From positions 1 to 42,994 of the forward strand of contig CAKVCK010000029.1 in assembly GCA_934725575.1 (NCBI GenBank): DNA of 42,994 nucleotides. The letters run 5' to 3'. Below, one piece after another: positions 10,701 through 18,477 of this stretch. The notes under the pieces were generated by a model. That model saw only the letters and a program-made list of their open reading frames with translations, searched no databases and was not told the DNA's origin. This stretch comes from an uncultured Bacteroidales bacterium (GTDB lineage Bacteria > Bacteroidota > Bacteroidia > Bacteroidales > UBA932). The first letter of the stretch is position 1. Each line of letters starts with the position of its first letter. The translations under genes were made by a program, and so were the position numbers.

Positions 10701-10990
10701 AACACGATAGTGGCTCCGGGAGCCACATTGGAGAGAGTAAAGGTTCCATCAGGATTGGTCAGGGTACCGTTTGAGGTCCCTTTCACCATTACACCGATGC
10801 CGACCGTACCTTGACCGGACGCGTCAACGACCTTTCCGGTTACAGTGCGGTTCTGTTGCTGAGAGGCAGCCGCCTCTGACAACGAGCCAGCCTTGGGCTC
10901 AGCTGCCAGCGAGGTCGTTCCGGCAAGGAAAGACCCGGCAAGCATCATCGCGAGAAAGGCGTTCGTTCTGTAAGTGCGATTCTTTTTCAT
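7718..10990 (-). CDS. SusC/RagA-family TonB-linked outer-membrane receptor
   Basis: This is a full-length SusC-type receptor of 1090 residues. It has a signal peptide ending near residue 30, a carboxypeptidase-regulatory-like beta-sandwich at about 47-125 (starting RTVTGKVVDASG), a plug with ALGIKRERKSLGYAVED and VVDGVIYD segments at about 130-275, and a long beta-barrel ending in a terminal Phe (FGVNLTF). There is no N-terminal STN domain, so unlike the receptor at 22198 it is probably not wired to a FecR anti-sigma factor. It is first in an operon with the SusD at 5777-7684. Its promoter must lie in the A/T-rich 10991-11166 region, but I found no convincing TAnnTTTG there on the minus strand. 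The substrate is unknown. Confidence 0.95.
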   Translation of the reverse strand: MKKNRTYRTNAFLAMMLAGSFLAGTTSLAAEPKAGSLSEAAASQQQNRTVTGKVVDASGQGTVGIGVMVKGTSNGTLTNPDGTFTLSNVAPGATIVFSSIGYKTVEVVYEGLPINVTITEDNELLDESVVTALGIKRERKSLGYAVEDINASELMKNKTANAISSLSGKIAGVNITQSSGAAGSGAQIILRGGTSGSENRDNQPLFVVDGVIYDNSSQVVGNSAFDGSGSGSTTSSNRVMDINPEDIESMSILKGPAASALYGSRAANGVVLITTKKGKDGVVEVNLNTKYITSWAKSLPEAQTEYSRGYMEDLYDKSGTYLGTKFNDFSYNSWGEKVAAGTQTYDNIGNFFTPAGTWDTNLSVSGGHKDGNFFLSASKYAQDGIVPTTGYDKTTFRFNGEQKFKIFTFSVNTAYSKATTDRTLTSGGLYGSSGTGTLGAVYGWSTTDDMEHWANEDGTRYRMFGDRLDPWEERDNPYWILNKNSYQDKTERFTGSINVRADITKWLFINYRLGLDTYNTTNSTRIAPEGAIQQVWQKGMMSDNTLKYSYLSNNLMINANHSIGDFHGNIMAGMATDDTSTDRNYKMAWNFEVPDFYSYANATDNNKKFQHSATKKRLVGVFGEVRLDWKNTVFLSATGRNDWTSTLPVENRSYFYPSVSGSFVFSQLLQDTGVMSDDILSFGKIRASWAKVGKDTGAYETNTALWPVGSYLLGKTGVGATWTRGNPYLRPEMSKSSEIGLELHFFQHRLKMDVAYYTNDSYNQILSPRGPQSTGYIFCSINAGNVYNKGIEFSLSGTPIENRNFVWESALNIAGNRGTMDGLPKGMDVMYVTDVQYGSAKAASFSGGDFMAISGTTWMRDKKGNIVLDSNNMPLKTDATAIQVGNRESKLTGGWNNTFTYKNLTFNMLWEFRIGGDVFNGTKYAMTQNGTSKFSAEVRNQPLVISGVHQILDDKKKVVGYTDPETYVFEPDQTYDFNNQKTSGYNIIKNYYTGSYNYETANWITDVNSLRLRTLSVTYNLPKKLLEKSKVIKRASVSAIANNLLLFTNYDGDPEVAASGAGRGGSSSVGFDYCGVPAVSSFTFGVNLTF

Positions 10991-11166
10991 TTAACAGAAA
11001 TTTGTATAGAAGTGAATAAAAATAAGCTTCGCTCATAAATGTATTAACAATTTCCCACAAGTGCAAGAAAAACTTAAACAATCGTTTTACAATAGAAGTT
11101 TTTTGTCAAACCCAGGCTTTAACAAAAGTCCCACGCAAAGTTTTCTGACAATCGTCAAGGAAAAAG

Positions 11167-11197
11167 TTTCGAGATAGACGAAAAATTCGTAATATTG
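11167..11197 (+). promoter_or_regulatory. Probable promoter of the helicase-nuclease gene
   Basis: TTTC (11167-11170) lies 19 bp before TAATATTG (11190-11197), one mismatch in each element from the Bacteroidota TTTG / TAnnTTTG consensus. Transcription would start near 11203-11206. That rules out the in-frame TTG at 11203 as the start codon and supports ATG at 11239. Confidence 0.5.
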
Positions 11198-11238
11198 CAA
11201 AATTGAGTATAAAAGCGGTCAGAACGAGTCTTTTGCCT

Positions 11239-14200
11239 ATGGAACTGAATGTAGATCTTCTTTATTTGCCGGTGGTCAATTTCGCGATGCAGCAGAACCA
11301 CGTCCCGGTGCTGCGGGAAATAAAGCTGCGCAACACTTCCAATACGACCATCGAGGATATTACCATCGCGCTCACATTCGAGCCGGATTTCGCATCCGGC
11401 TACAAGACCCATATCGAAAGCATCTCCCCTGGATGCGAGGAGACGGTCACCCCCGTGCCGATAGTGTTTTCGACCCGCTTCCTGGCCGATCTGACGGAAC
11501 GTGTCAGCGGAAGCATACACCTTATGGTGTCATCAGGCGACAGGGAACTGTTCAACGGCACTTATGCGATCTCTGTCCTCACTTATAACGACTGGTGCGG
11601 CACTCAGGTCCTTCCGGAGACCCTCGCGGCATACTCAGTGCCGAACCACCCGGAAATATCATCCCTGACAAGAAGGGCGGCGGAAATACTCGGAGAATGG
11701 ACGGGATCCCCTTCACTTGACGAATATCAGCAGCGTGATCCCAACAGGGTCAAGCTCCAGATGGCCGCGGTATATGAAGCGATCGCCGAGAAAGGCATCA
11801 TCTACAGCGCGCCTCCGGCAAGCTTCGAGAAGACCGGACAGAAGATCCGCCTTGTGGACGAGGTCATCGGCAAAGGGCTCGGGACCTGTCTGGATATGGC
11901 AATGCTGTACGTCGGCTGTCTCGAGTCCATCGGCCTTAATCCGATTGTCGCGCTTACCCAGGACCACGCCATAGCCGGATGCTGGCTCATCAAGGAATCA
12001 TTCTCCGACAGCGTAAACGAAGACCCTTCGATGCTCACCAAAAGGACCGCCGCGGGAATCAACGAGATCCTGCTTGTCGAGACGACCTGTATGAACGCTG
12101 GATGCAAGGCTTCATTTGACGAAGCCTGCCGGTCCGCCGACAACACTCTCCACACCGCCGGAGATGTGATATTCATTGATATTCATCGTTCGAGAATATC
12201 CCAGATCAGGCCGCTGCCGCTCAGGGTGCGTGACGATGGTTCAGAAGACATAAATGAGGTTCCCGCAGACAGGCGGTCAGGAGCGCCGGAGAGTCTGACC
12301 ATAACAGACATCGGCGACGAGGCAAAGGCGGAGATCGGCAAGCGGACGGTCTGGGAAAGGAACCTTCTGGACCTCACGCTGAGGAACAATCTTCTCAACA
12401 CAAGGATCACGAGGAGCACCTTGCCGATAATCTCGACGAACATCAACAAGCTTGAGGACTCATTGGCTGACAATCAGGATTTCAGGATCCTTCCTATGCC
12501 ACAGGACTGGAACGGCGGCCTTCTGAACGGAGAGCTTTACAAGACAATCAACGCCGAGGACCCGGTGTTCAAGGTGGTGGAGGAAGAGCTTTCGCAGAAC
12601 CGCATCCACACCTACCTTGACGACATATCCCTGAAGAACGGGTTGACGCATCTGTACAGGACATCCAGGACAGCGCTTGAGGAGAACGGAGCGAGCACGC
12701 TCTACCTTGCGCTTGGGTTGTTGAAATGGTACGAGACTCCGACCAGCGTGAAAGAGATCTACGCCCCGATCCTTCTGATGCCGGTCGAGTTGGTGAGGAA
12801 ATCCGCGGCGACCGGCTATGTGCTCAGAAGACGTGACGAGGAGACGATGCTCAACATCACGCTTCTGGAATTCCTCCGTCAGGAATTCGACATCACGATA
12901 AACGGACTTGACCCGCTTCCGGCTGACGCTATAGGGGTTGACGTGCCTCTGGTTCTCAACATTATCCGCAAGGGCATAATGGAGCAGCCGCGCTGGGACG
13001 TGGTCGAGCAGGCGATCATCGGCAATTTCTCCTTCAGCAAGTTCATAATGTGGAACGACATCCACTACAATTCCGATGAACTGTGCCGCGGGAAGGTCGT
13101 CTCCAGCCTTGTTTCCGGGATGATTGACGAGAGCCTCAGCGAGGACATTCCGGAGGAGGCCAATCTGGACGAGAAATTCAAGATCGGAGACATAGAGCTG
13201 CCCATCAGCGCGGACTCGTCGCAGCTGGAAGCCATCAACGCCGCCCTGGAAGGGAAAAGTTTCATCCTCCACGGCCCTCCGGGCACCGGCAAGTCCCAGA
13301 CAATCACGAATATAATAGCGAACGCGATCTACCGGGGAAAGAAAGTCCTTTTCGTGGCGGAGAAAATGGCGGCCCTGGAGGTCGTGCAGAACAGGCTTGA
13401 AGCCATCGGGATCGGGCCGTTCTGCCTGGAGCTTCACTCCAACAAGACAAAGAAATCCTCAGTGATCGAGCAGCTCAACAGGGTGACCGAAGTGAGCCGG
13501 GAAACATCCGGCAAGGAATACGTGACCGAGGCCAGGAGCATCAACGCTGTGCGCAGGGAGATGAACGCCTACATCACCGCTCTGCACAAGACAAGGGCCA
13601 TAGGATGGTCGCTGTACGACTGCTTCTCAGGCTATTACGCCATCGACGAAGGATGCCCCGCCATTGACTTTCAGATTCCGAAAATGTTCCGCCTGACAAT
13701 GGAGGAGATCACCTATGCTCAGACACTCCTGCCGGAATTCATCACGGCCTGCGGGATAGTCGGAAATCCGGCGGAACATCCTCTTCTCGGAATCGCTCTA
13801 ACCGAATATCCCGCCGACATCGACAAGGCGTTCAGAGACCTTGGCGAGCTTGATTCCGCTTGCGGAAAGCTCTCCCCGCTGGCGCAAAAGTTAACGATGG
13901 ACCTTTTCAACGCCACCAGCGGCCCGCTGAGCCTTGAAAAGCTCAAAGCATTGTCGGAAATATGCGCGGCCATACTCTCTTCAATGAATATGTACGCGGA
14001 GATTCTGTCCCTGCGCAACGAGAGCGACATAAGCATCGTCGAGGACGCTTGCCTGCACGGAGAGAAACGGGACGCCGCCCAAGGCAGGATCCTTCAGGAA
14101 TATGACGAAAGCATCCTCTCGCTGGACACCGCCGGCTTCGACCGGGAATGGCGTTCGGCGGAGGCTAAAAGCTTCATTCCAAGGTTCTTCTCACGGAACA

Positions 14201-16386
14201 GACTGTTGAGGGTCCTCCGGACATATTCAAAGAACAGGGCGAAGCCATCCAAAGAATCGGTTCTTCCGCTAATGAGGGCCATCGCGGACTATCAGGCCGA
14301 GCAGGCGGTTCTTGGCGAAAGGGCCGCGGCCAACAAGGTCTTCGCGGAGATATTCAAGAAAGGGAATTGCGACTGGAACGCCATCGCCGGGAACTGCGGC
14401 AGGGCGAGGGTTTTGTATTCCGCCGCCGACAGATTGGCGGACAATGAGGCCTCGGTGATCAGTACAAGGGAAACGTTGGCCGGGATGTTCGCTTTTGACG
14501 CGGCGGGCTTCATCAGACGCAACGAAAAGACTTTCAGAGAGTTCATCGAGACTTTTGAAGCATTGAAAACATCTCTTGGCGCTGTCCGGGAGGAGTTCGC
14601 CTCGAATCTGGTGGACGATTCAGCCAGCGGCTGGCTTGCGGCGGCGAGAGACGTCTGCGCGCGGTGGACCAGCGGAAGGGGGAAGCTTCGGAACTGGATT
14701 CTGTACAACCTGGCCAAATCCAATCTGGACAATGCCGGGTTCCCGGAAATCGCCAGTCAGGTCGAGTCAGGGGCGGTTCCTGTCGAAGTCGTTCCCGACG
14801 CATTCAAAAAGGGACTGTACAAGACGTATGCTGAATATGTCATCTCGCATAAACGGGATCTACGCATTTTCCACGGTCTGATGTTCGAGGAGAAGATCCA
14901 GCGCTTCCGCAGCCTTTCCAAGGAGTTCGAAAGCCTGACCCGCAAGGAGATATTCGCCAAACTGGCCTCGAATCTGCCTGACATCCAGCAGGAGGCGGCA
15001 AAGAATTCCGAGATCGGCATTCTCCAAAGGAACCTCAAGAACAGGTGCCGGGGAATTTCACTGAGGAGATTCTTCGACCTTATTCCTAACCTTCTGCCAC
15101 GGCTGTGCCCTTGTATGCTGATGAGTCCTATCTCCGTGGCGCAATACCTTGACATAAAGAGGGATAAGTTCGACCTTGTCATCTTTGACGAGGCGTCCCA
15201 GATGCCGACCTGTGAGGCTGTGGGAGCGATCGCAAGGGGCAAGAACATCATTGTCGTCGGGGATCCGAAGCAGATGCCGCCGACCAACTTCTTCTCGATG
15301 AACACATTCGACGAGGACAATTCCGAAGTCGAGGACCTTGAGAGCATACTGGACGACTGCCTGGCACTCTCCCTTCCGTCAAAATACCTAAGATGGCACT
15401 ACAGGAGCAAGCACGAGAGCCTTATCGCGTTCAGCAACTGCAAGTTCTACGACAACAAACTCTTCACGTTCCCATCCACCGACGACCTGACCACAAGGAT
15501 CAGCTACCAGCACGTGGAAGGAATCTACGACAGAGGCGGCAACAGGCAGAACCGGGCCGAGGCCGAAGCCGTGATCGCGGAGATCAAGGCCCGCCTGAAA
15601 GATCCCGAGCTCTCGAAGAGAAGCATCGGAGTCGTCACGTTCAACAACAGACAGCAATCTCTTATAGAAGACCTTCTGACAGACCTGTTCGCCGCCAATC
15701 CTTCACTTGAGAAGACGGCGATGTCCTGCGAGGAACCGATCTTCGTGAAAAACCTTGAGAATGTCCAGGGAGACGAACGCGATGTCATCCTGTTCTCCGT
15801 AGGCTACGGCCAGGACAAGTACGGGAAAGTGCTGCTGAACTTCGGTCCGCTAAACCGTGAAGGTGGAGAAAGAAGGCTAAACGTCGCAGTGTCCCGAGCC
15901 AGATACGAGATGAAGGTCTTCTCCACGCTCCTTTCAGACCAGATTGACCTGCGACGATCCTCCGCCAACGGAGTGGCCTGCCTCAAATCTTTCCTTGAAT
16001 ATGCCGAGAAAGGCAGATCCGCTCTTCTCTACAGCACTGCTGCCTCGTCCAAGCCTACCGACGGGTTCATTGAGGAAGTGGCCTCAGAGCTCAGGAAAGC
16101 AGGTTTCGACGTCAGGACGAATGTCGGCTGCTCTGGCTACCGTGTAGATATCGGCATCGTCAATCCGGGAAACGGTTCCGACTATATTCTCGGAATCCTT
16201 TGTGATGGCTACGGATACTCTACCTCCAAATCAGCCCGTGACCGTGAGATAATCCAGACAGGCATTCTTGAGGCCCTCGGCTGGAAGATCACCCGTGTCT
16301 GGTCCACCGAATGGTGGAATGACAAGGATGAAGCGTTGAGAAGACTGACCACCGAGATCCAGACAACGATCTCAAAGGCCTCATAG
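11239..16386 (+). CDS. Large DUF4011/SF1 (Upf1-like) helicase with Vsr-like nuclease domain
   Basis: This is a 1715-residue multidomain protein. Residues about 1-110 look like a beta-sandwich. Residues about 190-260 resemble a transglutaminase-like fold, with a Cys near 217 (GTCLD) and a His near 243 (DHAIAGCW). The DUF4011 signature (VWERNLLDLTLRNNLLNTR) starts near 370. SF1 helicase motifs follow: Walker A GPPGTGKSQT near 679, DEAS Walker B near 1316, GDPKQMPP near 1345, and motif VI NVAVSRARYE near 1548. About 620 residues separate motifs I and II, as in large COG1112 proteins. The last 100 residues match the REase_MTES_1575/Vsr-like nuclease domain (YRVDIGIV, CDG, RDREI, VWSTEWW). Leu occupies the usual Glu position of ECDG, so cleavage activity is uncertain. 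Proteins of this build are commonly found among predicted phage-defence genes, which is an inference here. It is a lone gene ending beside tRNA-Asp. Confidence 0.88.
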   Translation: MELNVDLLYLPVVNFAMQQNHVPVLREIKLRNTSNTTIEDITIALTFEPDFASGYKTHIESISPGCEETVTPVPIVFSTRFLADLTERVSGSIHLMVSSGDRELFNGTYAISVLTYNDWCGTQVLPETLAAYSVPNHPEISSLTRRAAEILGEWTGSPSLDEYQQRDPNRVKLQMAAVYEAIAEKGIIYSAPPASFEKTGQKIRLVDEVIGKGLGTCLDMAMLYVGCLESIGLNPIVALTQDHAIAGCWLIKESFSDSVNEDPSMLTKRTAAGINEILLVETTCMNAGCKASFDEACRSADNTLHTAGDVIFIDIHRSRISQIRPLPLRVRDDGSEDINEVPADRRSGAPESLTITDIGDEAKAEIGKRTVWERNLLDLTLRNNLLNTRITRSTLPIISTNINKLEDSLADNQDFRILPMPQDWNGGLLNGELYKTINAEDPVFKVVEEELSQNRIHTYLDDISLKNGLTHLYRTSRTALEENGASTLYLALGLLKWYETPTSVKEIYAPILLMPVELVRKSAATGYVLRRRDEETMLNITLLEFLRQEFDITINGLDPLPADAIGVDVPLVLNIIRKGIMEQPRWDVVEQAIIGNFSFSKFIMWNDIHYNSDELCRGKVVSSLVSGMIDESLSEDIPEEANLDEKFKIGDIELPISADSSQLEAINAALEGKSFILHGPPGTGKSQTITNIIANAIYRGKKVLFVAEKMAALEVVQNRLEAIGIGPFCLELHSNKTKKSSVIEQLNRVTEVSRETSGKEYVTEARSINAVRREMNAYITALHKTRAIGWSLYDCFSGYYAIDEGCPAIDFQIPKMFRLTMEEITYAQTLLPEFITACGIVGNPAEHPLLGIALTEYPADIDKAFRDLGELDSACGKLSPLAQKLTMDLFNATSGPLSLEKLKALSEICAAILSSMNMYAEILSLRNESDISIVEDACLHGEKRDAAQGRILQEYDESILSLDTAGFDREWRSAEAKSFIPRFFSRNRLLRVLRTYSKNRAKPSKESVLPLMRAIADYQAEQAVLGERAAANKVFAEIFKKGNCDWNAIAGNCGRARVLYSAADRLADNEASVISTRETLAGMFAFDAAGFIRRNEKTFREFIETFEALKTSLGAVREEFASNLVDDSASGWLAAARDVCARWTSGRGKLRNWILYNLAKSNLDNAGFPEIASQVESGAVPVEVVPDAFKKGLYKTYAEYVISHKRDLRIFHGLMFEEKIQRFRSLSKEFESLTRKEIFAKLASNLPDIQQEAAKNSEIGILQRNLKNRCRGISLRRFFDLIPNLLPRLCPCMLMSPISVAQYLDIKRDKFDLVIFDEASQMPTCEAVGAIARGKNIIVVGDPKQMPPTNFFSMNTFDEDNSEVEDLESILDDCLALSLPSKYLRWHYRSKHESLIAFSNCKFYDNKLFTFPSTDDLTTRISYQHVEGIYDRGGNRQNRAEAEAVIAEIKARLKDPELSKRSIGVVTFNNRQQSLIEDLLTDLFAANPSLEKTAMSCEEPIFVKNLENVQGDERDVILFSVGYGQDKYGKVLLNFGPLNREGGERRLNVAVSRARYEMKVFSTLLSDQIDLRRSSANGVACLKSFLEYAEKGRSALLYSTAASSKPTDGFIEEVASELRKAGFDVRTNVGCSGYRVDIGIVNPGNGSDYILGILCDGYGYSTSKSARDREIIQTGILEALGWKITRVWSTEWWNDKDEALRRLTTEIQTTISKAS

Positions 16387-16392
16387 CAAGAA

Positions 16393-16436
16393 AAAGCCTC
16401 GCAAGTTGTTGAACATCAACACTCTTACGAGGCTTT
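16393..16436 (-). terminator. Terminator of tRNA-Asp transcript (also follows helicase gene)
   Basis: A 9-bp perfect stem (16393-16401 with 16428-16436) encloses a smaller GTTG/CAAC stem. On the minus strand it is followed by a T run, so it terminates tRNA-Asp. It begins 6 bp after the helicase stop and may also stop that transcript, although the T tract on the plus strand is only three bases. Confidence 0.7.
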
Positions 16437-16439
16437 CTG

Positions 16440-16513
16440 CGGTGCGGAAGGGACTCGAACCCTCGACCTCCGGCGTGACAGGCCGGCATTCTAACCAGCT
16501 GAACTACCGCACC
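16440..16513 (-). tRNA. tRNA-Asp (anticodon GUC)
   Basis: This is a 74-nt cloverleaf. The acceptor stem GGTGCGG pairs with CCGCACC. The D arm contains AGCTGGTTAGAAT. The anticodon stem CCGGC/GCCGG carries loop CTGTCAC with anticodon GTC, and the T arm is GAGGG-TTCGAGT-CCCTT. The discriminator base is G and CCA is not encoded. A near-perfect promoter lies upstream and a terminator directly downstream. Confidence 0.97.
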
Positions 16514-16562
16514 CTGCGACTTTGCATCCGTCGTTTCTGGTTGTCTTCCTGAATGCGGATGC

Positions 16563-16593
16563 AAAGATAGGCATTTTTTCTTTACTTGCAAAC
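16563..16593 (-). promoter_or_regulatory. Promoter of tRNA-Asp (TTTG-N19-TATCTTTG)
   Basis: On the minus strand a TTTG at 16593-16590 and TATCTTTG at 16570-16563 are separated by 19 bp, a perfect match to the Bacteroidota housekeeping promoter. Transcription would start near 16556, giving a leader of roughly 40 nt before the tRNA. Confidence 0.8.
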
Positions 16594-16597
16594 TTTT

Positions 16598-17035
16598 TTA
16601 CTTAATTTCTATGACTTTTTTCGCCTGAGGAACTTCCTGCTTCTGAAGCTTAGGGATGTTGACCTTGAGGACACCATTGACAACTGTGGCGTTAATCTTC
16701 TCTCTTTCAACATCATCCGGAAGAACCATAGTCTGCTGGAACTTTGAATATGAGAATTCACGTCTCAGATAGTGTCCGTGCTTCTTTTCTTCATTGTTCT
16801 CCTCTTTCTTCTCCATATTGATGACAAGATCACCATTGTCGTCAAGACTGACCTTGAAATCATCCTTGGTCATTCCAGGAGCGGCGAGCTCAATGTCGTA
16901 GCTCTTCTCGTTTTCTAATACGTTGATCGCTGGAGCCGTGGCGTTTGCCCTGACCATCCAATCGTTGTCAAAGAAATCATTGAAAAAGCTCGGTAACCAA
17001 TTCTGGTTGTTGTACTTTTTTGATACTGGTAACAT
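16598..17035 (-). CDS. Hsp20/alpha-crystallin small heat-shock protein
   Basis: This is a 145-residue ATP-independent chaperone that holds unfolding proteins. A short N-terminal region rich in aromatic residues (WLPSFFNDFF) precedes the alpha-crystallin domain at about 35-140. The conserved NGVLKVNIPK segment near the end carries the family's GVL motif. The ATG at 17035 is chosen over an upstream TTG because AGGAGA at 17048-17043 lies 7 nt before it, a strong Shine-Dalgarno that is unusual in this genome. Almost the same A-rich AGGAG leader precedes dnaK. Upstream on the same strand are a -7 element and a large perfect inverted repeat, which suggest stress control. It is a single-gene unit downstream of serine dehydratase. 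Confidence 0.95.
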   Translation of the reverse strand: MLPVSKKYNNQNWLPSFFNDFFDNDWMVRANATAPAINVLENEKSYDIELAAPGMTKDDFKVSLDDNGDLVINMEKKEENNEEKKHGHYLRREFSYSKFQQTMVLPDDVEREKINATVVNGVLKVNIPKLQKQEVPQAKKVIEIK

Positions 17036-17062
17036 AATCAAATCTCCTATTTTTTTTGTTTT
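17036..17062 (-). promoter_or_regulatory. A-rich leader with strong Shine-Dalgarno, hsp20
   Basis: The leader reads A-run, then ATAGGAGATT, then 5 nt to the ATG. AGGAGA is spaced 7 nt from the start codon. The same block precedes dnaK at 32254-32285. Most other starts in the window, such as prfA, the SGNH hydrolases and the helicase, show no such site. Confidence 0.75.
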
Positions 17063-17071
17063 ACTTTATCT

Positions 17072-17096
17072 TTTCACCCGTCCTTTCGGGCGGGAC
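17072..17096 (-). other. GAAA-capped hairpin in hsp20 5' leader
   Basis: On the minus strand CCCGCCC and GGACGGG flank a GAAA tetraloop, giving six pairs and one C-A mismatch. It lies between the -7 element and the Shine-Dalgarno, so it should be in the hsp20 leader RNA. It is not followed by a T run and does not cover the ribosome-binding site, so stabilisation of the leader is the likeliest role. Confidence 0.45.
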
Positions 17097-17130
17097 ATCT
17101 ATGGTTTAATCAATCCGTATGCCGATGCCG

Positions 17131-17138
17131 CAAAAGTA
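17131..17138 (-). promoter_or_regulatory. -7 element (TACTTTTG) of hsp20
   Basis: A perfect TAnnTTTG lies about 95 bp before the hsp20 start. No good TTTG lies 19-20 bp upstream. That position is instead occupied by one arm of the 14-bp inverted repeat at 17148-17181, suggesting the promoter is controlled through that dyad. Confidence 0.55.
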
Positions 17139-17147
17139 TCAAAAAGA

Positions 17148-17181
17148 CGACAGTTTGTCACTTTTTCGTGACAAACTGTCG
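17148..17181 (-). terminator. 14-bp inverted repeat: serine dehydratase terminator and possible hsp20 operator
   Basis: Perfect arms at 17148-17161 and 17168-17181 flank a 6-nt loop. On the minus strand the hairpin follows the serine dehydratase stop (17212) by 30 bp and runs into TCTTTTTG, the form of an intrinsic terminator. The same dyad, with half-sites TTTGTCAC/GTGACAAA, overlaps where the -33 box of hsp20 should be, so it may also be a repressor site. Confidence 0.7.
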
Positions 17182-17211
17182 CATTTCGCTGTCATTATGT
17201 CGAATATAGCC

Positions 17212-18423
17212 TTAAATAGGCTTATTGAAGTTCTTGGCAAGGCCACCGGCGCTTGTCTCCTTGTAGAGAGAAGGAAGATCCTTGCCGGTCTGCTTCATAA
17301 CCTCCACCACGTGGTCAAAGGACACACGATGCTTTCCATCAGAGAAAGCCGCGTAAAGGTTCGAGTCCAAAGCCCTCGTGGCGGCGAAAGCGTTCCTCTC
17401 GATGCAAGGGATCTGTACCAAACCGCAGATCGGGTCGCAGGTCATTCCCAAATGATGCTCCAACCCCATCTCGGCCGCATATTCAATCTGGGAAGGGCTA
17501 CCGCCGAACAATTGGCACGCGGCGGCGGAGGCCATAGCGCAGGCCACACCGACCTCGCCCTGGCAACCGACCTCGGCCCCGGAGATGGAAGCATTCCGCT
17601 TGACGATATTCCCGATCAGGCCGGCTGTGGCCAAAGCGTGAAGAACCCTCGTGTCCTTGAACTCGTGTCCTTTGGCAAGATGATAAAGCACGCCCGGCAG
17701 CACCCCGCTTGACCCGCAGGTCGGAGCCGTGACGATGATGCCTCCCGAAGCGTTCTCCTCGCTGACCGCAAGGGCGTACGCATAGACCAGCCCCCGGGTC
17801 TGGAGAGTCTGCTTGTAACCCGTCGCCTTCACGTAATACGTAGGAGCCTTTCTCGGCAGGTTCAGCGGTCCCGGAAGAACCCCCTCGTGGTCTATTCCCC
17901 TCTCAACGGACGCTTTCATAGCCTCCCACACCTCCTGAAGATAGTCCCAGATGTCCGGGCCTTCACAGAGGTCCACATATTCCCAATAATTGCGTCCTTT
18001 GTCCTCGCACCATTTCTGGATTTCAGCCAGATGGTTCATCTCATAGACATCAGGAGTCGAGAAACGGTCGCCAGGCTTGCCCTCGGACAACGCTCCCCCA
18101 CCCACGCTATAGACAGTCCACTCATCAGTCTGGTTGCCTTCCGCATCAAAAGATTTGAAACTCATCCCGTTAGGATGAAATGGCAGGAATATCTCCGGCT
18201 TCCAGACGATCCGCACAGGGGCGATTTTTTCCAGCACCTCGGTGATCGCCACATCCGTCATATGCCCTTTCCCGGTGGCGGCAAGGCTTCCATACAGCGT
18301 CACCTCGAACGAAGCTGCGTCCAAATGCCGCTCCGCGAAGTCCTTCGCCGCCTTGTTCGGCCCCATAGTGTGACTGCTCGACGGCCCCTTGCCTATCTTG
18401 TAAAGTTCCTTAAGTGATTTCAT
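17212..18423 (-). CDS. sdaA: L-serine dehydratase, iron-sulfur dependent, single chain
   Basis: This 403-residue enzyme deaminates L-serine to pyruvate and ammonia in the cytoplasm using a [4Fe-4S] cluster. The N-terminal beta domain begins with KELYKIGKGPSSSHTMGP, in which SSSHT is the family signature. The C-terminal alpha domain contains APTCGSSGVLPG, and further Cys residues in the EVGCQGEVGVAC and MTCDPICGLVQIPC segments are the likely cluster ligands. Both domains are in one polypeptide, as in E. coli SdaA, rather than split as in Bacillus. A perfect hairpin terminator follows. The upstream neighbour is the DUF4886 gene, with a 54-bp gap. Identification is firm. Confidence 0.96.
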   Translation of the reverse strand: MKSLKELYKIGKGPSSSHTMGPNKAAKDFAERHLDAASFEVTLYGSLAATGKGHMTDVAITEVLEKIAPVRIVWKPEIFLPFHPNGMSFKSFDAEGNQTDEWTVYSVGGGALSEGKPGDRFSTPDVYEMNHLAEIQKWCEDKGRNYWEYVDLCEGPDIWDYLQEVWEAMKASVERGIDHEGVLPGPLNLPRKAPTYYVKATGYKQTLQTRGLVYAYALAVSEENASGGIIVTAPTCGSSGVLPGVLYHLAKGHEFKDTRVLHALATAGLIGNIVKRNASISGAEVGCQGEVGVACAMASAAACQLFGGSPSQIEYAAEMGLEHHLGMTCDPICGLVQIPCIERNAFAATRALDSNLYAAFSDGKHRVSFDHVVEVMKQTGKDLPSLYKETSAGGLAKNFNKPI

Positions 18424-18477
18424 AATTCTCGTTTATTCTCCTCAGGACGATTGATTTATGAATATACCAACGCTCCC

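Noticed and set aside
11203..11238. TTG start 12 codons upstream for the helicase-nuclease gene
   Set aside because: The predicted promoter at 11167-11197 would start transcription at or after this codon. The ATG at 11239 fits.
11239..16386. Assignment of the helicase gene to the Mokosh defence system
   Set aside because: Mokosh pairs or fuses its helicase with a PLD nuclease. The C-terminal domain here is Vsr/MTES-like, and no PLD (HxK) motif is visible.
17148..17181. CIRCE element (HrcA operator) before hsp20
   Set aside because: The half-sites are TTTGTCAC/GTGACAAA with a 6-nt gap. CIRCE has TTAGCACTC-N9-GAGTGCTAA.
17887..18417. Open frame antisense to serine dehydratase
   Set aside because: It is a shadow of a strongly coding high-GC gene on the other strand. 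It has no promoter and no recognisable domain.
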